The translations under genes were made by a program, and so were the position numbers. From Candidatus Sulfotelmatobacter sp. (GTDB taxonomy: Bacteria > Acidobacteriota > Terriglobia > Terriglobales > Acidobacteriaceae): 6,084 bases of DNA. Location of the stretch: NCBI GenBank assembly GCA_030044775.1, contig JASICF010000178.1, forward strand, positions 1-6,084, read 5' to 3'. Under the pieces are notes generated by a model. That model was not told the DNA's origin. It searched no databases and saw only the letters and a list, made by a program, of their open reading frames with translations. Shown piece by piece: positions 1-4,679 of this stretch (position 1 is its first letter; each line of letters begins with the position of its first letter).

Positions 1-36
1 GTCCAAGCAGGCATCGAAGGAAGTTCGGGCGGTGGA

Positions 37-1149
37 TTACTCGATGAACATGCAGTCTCCGTAGGAGTAAAAGCGGTAGCGGGTGGCGACGGCGTGGTGG
101 TAGGCGCGCAGAATGTTATCGCGGCCAGCGAGGGCGCTGACAAGCATGAGCAAAGTGGATTGCGGAAGATGAAAGTTGGTGAGCAGGGCGCCGACGATCT
201 GAAATTCGAATCCGGGATAGATGAAGATGGAGGCGGTCGAATCGCCGGCGGTAACGATTCCTGATCCTTTGCGGATTGCGTCTTCGAGGGTGCGGACAGT
301 GGTGGTTCCGACGGCGACGATGCGGCGTGAATCTTGCAGGGCGTGATTGAGCGTGGCGGCTGCGGAGGGAGAAATCGAATAGGACTCGGAATGAATTTTG
401 TGATCTTCGACGCGATCGGCATGCACGGGCTGAAATGTGCCGAGGCCGACGTGGAGGGTGATCTCGACGGTTTCGATGCCGCGGGCGCGGATGCGGTTGA
501 GAATCGGTTGCGTGAAATGGAGACCGGCGGTGGGCGCGGCGACGGAGCCGCGGGGTTGCGCGTAGATAGTTTGATAGCGATCGCGATCGGAGGGGGCATC
601 GGGGCGCGCGATGTAGGGCGGGAGCGGAACGTGGCCGATGCGGTCGAGGATGTCGTAAAACTCGGAGACCGAGCCGGCGCAGTTATCGATCGGAGGAAAA
701 CGGATGTGGCGTTCGCCGAAGGTTCCGCGGGAGATGACCTCGGCCTGGAGTTCGTCGTTCTCGCCGAAAAACAAGCGCTCGCCGATGCCGATCTTGCGGC
801 CGGGACGAACCAGGCATTCCCAATCGTTGGGCTGGGTGGAAAGCTGGCGAGTGAGCAGGACCTCGATGCGTCCGTGAAGAAAATCGCGGGAGGCGGGGTT
901 GCGGCGGCTGATGGACTGGGCGCGAAGGCCGGAGCGGTGTCCGTAGAGACGGGCGGGAAAGACGCGAGTGTTGTTGAAAACTATAACATCGTCAGGACGG
1001 AGGAGATCGGGAAGGTCGCGGAATTGGCGGTCTTGATACGCGCCGGTGGAGCGTTCGAGGTGCAGCATGCAGGAACTGTCGCGCGCGGCGAGCGGCTCCT
1101 GGGCGATGAGGTCTTCGGGGAGATGGAAGTTGAAATCGGAAACCAACAC
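37..1149 (-). CDS. queA: S-adenosylmethionine:tRNA ribosyltransferase-isomerase (QueA)
   Basis: QueA transfers and isomerises the ribosyl group of S-adenosylmethionine onto preQ1 already inserted at the tRNA wobble position (GUN anticodons), giving epoxyqueuosine. It is cytoplasmic and acts late in queuosine synthesis. The 370-residue product carries the family signatures in order: LIAQEPLAARD (14-24), VFNNTRVFPARLYG (57-70), SVAAPTAGLHFT (202-213), LHVGLGTFQPV (232-242), HSESY (253-257), VAVGTTTVRTLE (278-289) and LLTNFHLPQSTLLMLVSA (322-339). The start is a GTG: an in-frame TAA lies four codons upstream, and a TTG directly follows as an alternative. Only a weak GAG precedes it. The protein is somewhat longer than the usual 340-355 residues, apparently because of an extra segment around 71-92 (SGLRAQSISRRNPASRDF) between the PARLYG motif and the EVLLTR strand. 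The gene is divergent from the aldolase-family gene. The identification is secure; the exact start is slightly less so. Confidence 0.97.
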   Translation of the reverse strand: MLVSDFNFHLPEDLIAQEPLAARDSSCMLHLERSTGAYQDRQFRDLPDLLRPDDVIVFNNTRVFPARLYGHRSGLRAQSISRRNPASRDFLHGRIEVLLTRQLSTQPNDWECLVRPGRKIGIGERLFFGENDELQAEVISRGTFGERHIRFPPIDNCAGSVSEFYDILDRIGHVPLPPYIARPDAPSDRDRYQTIYAQPRGSVAAPTAGLHFTQPILNRIRARGIETVEITLHVGLGTFQPVHADRVEDHKIHSESYSISPSAAATLNHALQDSRRIVAVGTTTVRTLEDAIRKGSGIVTAGDSTASIFIYPGFEFQIVGALLTNFHLPQSTLLMLVSALAGRDNILRAYHHAVATRYRFYSYGDCMFIE

Positions 1150-1297
1150 GGTCTCAGGTTACAGGAAGTTAAAGGAGCGAGAGCGGGTTCGCCAATTTAG
1201 TCAACGTATAAATTTAATTGGCTCTTGGAAGCGGGGTGGGTTAACATTTTCGCGGAAGCAGGCGCCGCTTTTTCCTCCCCCTTCGGAGAAGAGTTTG
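1150..1297. promoter_or_regulatory. Divergent intergenic region with AT-rich core
   Basis: This 148-bp gap lies between the starts of queA (minus) and the aldolase-family gene (plus), so it should hold both promoters. The only AT-rich patch is about 1193-1218, containing TATAAATTTAATT (1207-1219). On the plus strand TATAAA (1207-1212) could serve as a -10, but no good -35 sits 16-18 bp upstream. On the minus strand TTGACT (1204-1199) looks like a -35, but no acceptable -10 lies 17 bp downstream. I therefore mark the region without assigning a specific promoter. I see no operator-like palindrome or riboswitch. Confidence 0.35.
1285..1293 (+). promoter_or_regulatory. Ribosome binding site that sets the aldolase-family start
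   Basis: GGAGAAGAG ends four bases before the ATG at 1298, with its GGAG core nine bases upstream. The open frame runs further upstream to 1046. That extension overlaps queA antisense, has no family similarity and no comparable ribosome site, so this site fixes the start at 1298. Confidence 0.7.
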
Positions 1298-2014
1298 ATG
1301 GCCACGGAACGAAAGCACAGGGAAGAGATTATCCGCTACGGACGGATGCTGCACGAGCGCGGGTTTGTGGCGGCGATGGATGGAAACCTTTCGGTGCGGC
1401 TGGACGCGAAACGGATTCTGGTTACGCCGACCTGCGTGAGCAAGGGCGCGATGCGCGCAAGCGACCTAGTGATAGTGGGAATGGACGGGAAACGGCTCGC
1501 GGGGCGGCGGAACGTCACCAGCGAAATTGCGATGCACCTGCTGATTTATAAAATGCGGGCGGATGTGCAGGCGATTGTACACGCGCATCCGCCGACGGCG
1601 ACGGGATTTGCGGCCGCGGGCATGGCGCTGACCGAGCCGCTGGTATGCGAGGTGGTGGTAGGGTTGGGATCGATTCCGCTGGCGCGCTATGGCATGCCGG
1701 GGACGGATGAGCTGGCGGAAACTCTGGAGCCGTATGTGCCGCGGCACGATGCGATTCTGATGTCGAATCACGGCGTCGTCGCGTATGGCGATACGCTGGA
1801 GCACGCGCACATGAAGATGGAAATTGTCGAGCATTTCGCGCAGATTGCGCTGGTCACGCATCTGCTCGGCAAGCAGCGGCCGCTGAGCGGCATAGACGTT
1901 GAAAAGCTGATGGTGGCGCGAACAAAATATTTTGCCGGCACGAAGTATTTCAAAACGAAGGTAGCCAGTTCGGTTCCGTTAGAAATTATGACGCCTCCGG
2001 AAAAGGTCAGCTAA
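1298..2014 (+). CDS. Class II aldolase/adducin family protein
   Basis: A 238-residue cytoplasmic protein of the zinc-dependent class II aldolase/adducin fold, which includes L-fuculose-1-phosphate aldolase, L-ribulose-5-phosphate 4-epimerase and rhamnulose-1-phosphate aldolase. Visible signatures are GNLSVR (29-34), ILVTPT (40-45), the acidic residue E76 in TSEIAMH, the zinc histidines H95 and H97 in VHAHPP, and the third histidine H158 in MSNHGVVAYG. E76/H95/H97/H158 match E. coli FucA Glu73/His92/His94/His155 with a constant offset of three, as I recall that enzyme. The tyrosine FucA uses as acid/base (Tyr113) falls on V116, so the substrate should not be assumed to be fuculose phosphate. 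Length is normal for the family. The C-terminus has a short lysine/tyrosine repeat (TKYFAGTKYFKTK, 209-221). The neighbours offer no sugar kinase, isomerase or transporter to indicate the substrate. The family call is strong; the reaction (aldolase, epimerase or decarboxylase-like) is open. Confidence 0.92.
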   Translation: MATERKHREEIIRYGRMLHERGFVAAMDGNLSVRLDAKRILVTPTCVSKGAMRASDLVIVGMDGKRLAGRRNVTSEIAMHLLIYKMRADVQAIVHAHPPTATGFAAAGMALTEPLVCEVVVGLGSIPLARYGMPGTDELAETLEPYVPRHDAILMSNHGVVAYGDTLEHAHMKMEIVEHFAQIALVTHLLGKQRPLSGIDVEKLMVARTKYFAGTKYFKTKVASSVPLEIMTPPEKVS

Positions 2015-2027
2015 GACCGAGAACAGC

Positions 2028-2057
2028 CCCACTCAAGCCAAAACTTGCTTGAATGGG
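2028..2057. repeat. Hairpin element A (CCCAcTCAAGC stem) after the aldolase-family gene
   Basis: The left arm 2028-2038 (CCCACTCAAGC) pairs with the right arm 2047-2057 (GCTTGAATGGG) with one C·A mismatch, around an 8-base loop. It begins 13 bases after the aldolase-family stop codon, so it may help end that transcript, but no clean T-run follows directly. A closely related hairpin occurs at 4604-4626, also just after a plus-strand stop codon. Both are followed by CACCCG. This suggests a dispersed REP-like repeat rather than a gene-specific terminator. Confidence 0.6.
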
Positions 2058-2086
2058 CCACCCGCCGGTTTTGTCTTCTTGGCCCA
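2054..2086. repeat. Inverted repeat TGGGCCA/TGGCCCA
   Basis: TGGGCCA (2054-2060) is the reverse complement of TGGCCCA (2080-2086), giving a perfect 7-bp stem with a 19-base loop. It shares bases 2054-2057 with hairpin A, so the two structures would be mutually exclusive in one RNA. That could be a switch, or simply mosaic repeat DNA. I cannot tell which. Confidence 0.4.
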
Positions 2087-2098
2087 AAACGCAGCATA

Positions 2099-2132
2099 CC
2101 CACCCTGTCGCGAACAACGCGACAAGGGTGGG
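2099..2132. repeat. Strong GC-rich palindromic hairpin
   Basis: The left arm 2099-2112 (CCCACCCTGTCGCG) pairs with the right arm 2118-2132 (CGCGACAAGGGTGGG). The result is 14 base pairs with a single bulged base and the loop AACAA. It is the strongest fold in the window. No T-run follows immediately on either strand (TTTT begins at 2141), so it is not a textbook rho-independent terminator. It sits about 112 bp upstream of the next start codon. It resembles intergenic hairpins I recall from acidobacterial genomes; that recollection is unverified. Confidence 0.7.
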
Positions 2133-2136
2133 GCAA

Positions 2137-2199
2137 CCCATTTTCCAAGAGATGGGCAAGCCACCCATGAATCAGAACGCGCACTGTTCCGCCACCCAT
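2137..2199. repeat. Alternating CCCAT/ATGGG motifs
   Basis: CCCAT (2137-2141), ATGGG (2152-2156) and CCCAT (2164-2168) can form either of two competing 5-bp stems. The octamer CCACCCAT recurs directly at 2161-2168 and 2192-2199. Together with the hairpins just upstream, this makes most of the 2015-2200 interval repetitive in character. I could not identify a convincing promoter for the following gene here, although one must lie in or near it. Confidence 0.35.
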
Positions 2200-2244
2200 C
2201 GTTTTCGCTAAGCTTCCTTCCAAGGCGTAGTCGAGGAGTGTCCT

Positions 2245-4560
2245 ATGAAGCGCATGTGCGCTCTGGAAATAGTGGGAGCGGGGATGTTTTTTGCGATGTG
2301 CGGGGGAGTGAACGCGCAGAACGCCGTTCCTTTCTTAAATCAATCCCTGAGTCCGGCGAGCGTTGCGCCAGGAAGCAAGGCTTTCACGCTTACGGTGAAC
2401 GGATCGGGCTTCGCGTCGTCTGCTGTGGTCAACTGGAATGGATCGGCGCGCCTCACCGAGGTGATTTCAAGCGACCAGTTGAAAGCCACCATCAACGCGT
2501 CCGACGTTGCTAAGGCACAGACGGCCTGGATTACGGTCACCAACTCGGCTCCCGGCGGTGGTACTTCGAATGTCATTTTCTTTCCCGTCAGGAATAAGTC
2601 AGCCTCGATCGGCATGGCGGTCAGCGAGCCCTTCGCTGGCGCGACAGCAGTCACAGTCGGCGATTTCAATAATGACGGAAACCTGGATGTAGCCTGGACC
2701 ACCAGCAGCAGCGGGTTAAACGTTTCGCTGGGGAACGGAAACGGTACCTTCCAGCCTCCAATCGTAAACAGCGTATTTGGTGACGGTCTAATTCAACTCT
2801 TAACGGGCGATTTCAACGGCGACGGAAATCTGGATCTGGTACTCGCAACGTCCGGGGGCTTCACCGTGCTTCTTGGAAATGGCGACGGTACGTTCACAAG
2901 CAGCTATAGCGCCGACCCATATGACGGCGGCAACGATGGAATCGCAGTTGCAGACTTCAACCAGGATGGCTGTCTTGATATTTACGCCGGTGGCTGGCAA
3001 CTGGATATCTCCTCCTTTACGATTTATACCGGAAATTGCGATGGGACCTTCAATCGGAGCGGAGAGAGCTACCAGACGGGCACCCTCGGCGGGAGTTCCG
3101 GAATCACGCCCGGCGACCCTGCAATCGGAGATTTCAATGGGGATGGCTACCTTGACCTGGCGGTAGGAGGGTATCCGATCGCGAACGATGGCGAAATAGA
3201 GATATTCCTCGGCGGCCCAAGCGGTTTCTCGCAATCCGGCACTTTATCGGTCTACGCCGTAAACGTTGCGACAGCTGACGTGAACGGCGATGGCAAACTC
3301 GACCTCGTCACCTATTCCGGTTGCGTTATGCTCGGCAACGGAGATGGAACATTCCAATCCTGCAATGCATTGCCTTTCAGTGGATACCTCGGAGGGATCG
3401 GCGATTTCACCGGGGATCACGTACTCGATATTGTGAATGGAATTATCGGGCTGGAAAGCGGCGCAGCAGTCGATCTGGGAGCGGGAAACGGCACATTTCC
3501 AACGGACTTTACTTTTTTGGGACCGTACATTCCGAGCGCGATCGGGGACTTCAACAATGACGGAAAGCTCGACATAGTTGCCTCGGGCAGCTCCGAGGGC
3601 TATCTTCTGCTCCAGACGACAGTCGATCTCACGCCCATCAGCCTCAGCTTCGGCAACCAAAACGTGGGGACTTCGAGTGCGGCGCAAACGGCGACATTGA
3701 CCAATGTAGGAACTTCGGCCCTGGAGATCGGAAAGATCGGCATTACCGGCTCGGGGTCGAAGAATTTCAGCCAAACTAACAATTGCGGCTCCAGTCTGGG
3801 TGGCGGAGCGAGTTGCACGATCTCGGTCACATTCGCGCCTACCGCAGGCGGCACATTCGCCGCATCTCTAAGCGTCAACTACAAAGGCACTGCGAGTCCT
3901 CAGTCGGTGACGCTGAGTGGAACAGGCGTGACCCCTCCCACCGTTACACTGCTACCCACCAGGTTGAGTTACGCAACGCAGTTGGTCGGGACCAGCAGCC
4001 CAGAACAAACCGCGAGCCTAAGCAACACAGGTGATCAGACTGTCTCGATCTCGAACATCGCTGTTTCCGGGCCTTTCACGGAAACGAATAATTGCCCGAC
4101 GAGCCTCGGAGAATTCGGCGCATGCCAGATTCAAATCGTTTTCGCGCCGGCGGGGCCGGGCGCTGCCAGCGGAATTCTTTCTGTGACTGACAACGCCACC
4201 GGCAGCCCGCAGCAGGTCGCTCTCAGCGGAGTCGGAACCGTCATCACTCTCGCGCCGACCGCCGTCAATTTTGGAAGCCAGAGCATCGGTACGTTCAGCT
4301 CTGCAGCTCCGATCACGCTAAGTAATGTGGGGTCGACTGCAGTCAGCATTGCGTCCATCGCGATCACTGGAGCCGACCCACGAGATTTCCTTGAGGCTAA
4401 TAACTGCGGCAGCGCCCTGGCTGCAAAGTCCGGGTGCACGATTGAGGTGAAGTTCAGACCAACGGCAGCCGGAGCGCGTTCCGCAGCAGTCTCGATCAGC
4501 GACAACGGAGGGGCAAGTCCACAAAGTGTGGCCCTATCCGGAACCGGCACAGAGAATTGA
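2245..4560 (+). CDS. Secreted IPT/TIG, FG-GAP (VCBS) repeat and choice-of-anchor D protein
   Basis: A 771-residue exported protein of unknown specific role, probably a cell-surface or extracellular binding or adhesion protein. The start ATG has GAGGAG (2233-2238) six bases upstream. Residues 1-24 form a signal peptide with a likely signal peptidase I cut after GVNA; the cysteine at 19 is not in a lipobox. Residues about 33-115 resemble an IPT/TIG domain (LSPASVAPGSKAFTLTVNG, then APGGGTSN). Seven FG-GAP repeats follow, with D-x-[ND]-x-D-G-x-x-D calcium loops at 140, 189, 237, 296, 345, 387 and 435, many followed by LGNGDGTF. Seven repeats suit one closed seven-bladed propeller. The sixth loop is degenerate (DFTGDHVLD). 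Three Ig-like ASPM-SPD-2-Hydin domains (about 463-560, 566-664, 667-766) each carry a cysteine pair with identical spacing (514/524, 617/627, 721/731), likely a disulphide. The protein ends after the third domain, with no LPXTG, PEP-CTERM, T9SS-type or transmembrane anchor. It is probably transcribed alone. Confidence 0.9.
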   Translation: MKRMCALEIVGAGMFFAMCGGVNAQNAVPFLNQSLSPASVAPGSKAFTLTVNGSGFASSAVVNWNGSARLTEVISSDQLKATINASDVAKAQTAWITVTNSAPGGGTSNVIFFPVRNKSASIGMAVSEPFAGATAVTVGDFNNDGNLDVAWTTSSSGLNVSLGNGNGTFQPPIVNSVFGDGLIQLLTGDFNGDGNLDLVLATSGGFTVLLGNGDGTFTSSYSADPYDGGNDGIAVADFNQDGCLDIYAGGWQLDISSFTIYTGNCDGTFNRSGESYQTGTLGGSSGITPGDPAIGDFNGDGYLDLAVGGYPIANDGEIEIFLGGPSGFSQSGTLSVYAVNVATADVNGDGKLDLVTYSGCVMLGNGDGTFQSCNALPFSGYLGGIGDFTGDHVLDIVNGIIGLESGAAVDLGAGNGTFPTDFTFLGPYIPSAIGDFNNDGKLDIVASGSSEGYLLLQTTVDLTPISLSFGNQNVGTSSAAQTATLTNVGTSALEIGKIGITGSGSKNFSQTNNCGSSLGGGASCTISVTFAPTAGGTFAASLSVNYKGTASPQSVTLSGTGVTPPTVTLLPTRLSYATQLVGTSSPEQTASLSNTGDQTVSISNIAVSGPFTETNNCPTSLGEFGACQIQIVFAPAGPGAASGILSVTDNATGSPQQVALSGVGTVITLAPTAVNFGSQSIGTFSSAAPITLSNVGSTAVSIASIAITGADPRDFLEANNCGSALAAKSGCTIEVKFRPTAAGARSAAVSISDNGGASPQSVALSGTGTEN

Positions 4561-4596
4561 AGCGCCGGCAGCTACAGGTCTGAACAGATGAACGTC

Positions 4597-4626
4597 AAAA
4601 TCCCCGCCCAAGCGAAGCTTGGATGG
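4597..4626 (-). terminator. Hairpin element B in the convergent gap; possible terminator
   Basis: The left arm 4604-4613 pairs with the right arm 4617-4626 around a GAA triloop: ten positions with one C·A mismatch and one G·T pair, the inner six (CCAAGC/GCTTGG) perfect. Read on the minus strand, the stem is followed by ATTTTG (4601-4596), a short T-run suited to ending the receptor transcript about 55 bases after its stop codon. On the plus strand it lies about 43 bases after the secreted-protein stop codon, without a T-run. Its arms and the following CACCCG match hairpin A at 2028-2057, so it is probably a copy of the same repeat put to use between convergent genes. Confidence 0.5.
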
Positions 4627-4679
4627 CGCACCCGCGTTTACTTCCTCTGATTCACGATTCGATTTTTCCATGCGGGCGT

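Noticed and set aside
1..36. Possible start of another minus-strand gene downstream of queA (ATG at 14-12)
   Set aside because: Only about four codons are visible and no ribosome site precedes the ATG, so it cannot be supported from this window.
334..1200. A 288-codon plus-strand open frame
   Set aside because: It lies antisense to almost all of queA, gives a low-complexity Gly/Ala/Asp/Val-rich product with no recognisable motif, and is a shadow of the GC-rich coding strand.
1199..1214. TTGACT (minus) and TATAAA (plus) as defined promoters
   Set aside because: Neither has a partner box at acceptable spacing, so I kept only the general statement that the gap must hold promoters.
1046..1297. 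N-terminal extension of the aldolase-family frame by 84 codons
   Set aside because: It overlaps queA antisense and the promoter gap and shows no family similarity. A good ribosome site fixes the start at 1298.
2011..2223. Small minus-strand open frame in the intergenic repeats (70 codons)
   Set aside because: It consists of translated hairpin DNA, and I see no ribosome site or domain. Such frames arise readily from GC-rich repeats.
2049..2513. Plus-strand 154-codon frame overlapping the start of the secreted-protein gene
   Set aside because: It runs through the hairpin repeats and then out of frame through the signal peptide and IPT/TIG coding region. No recognisable product.
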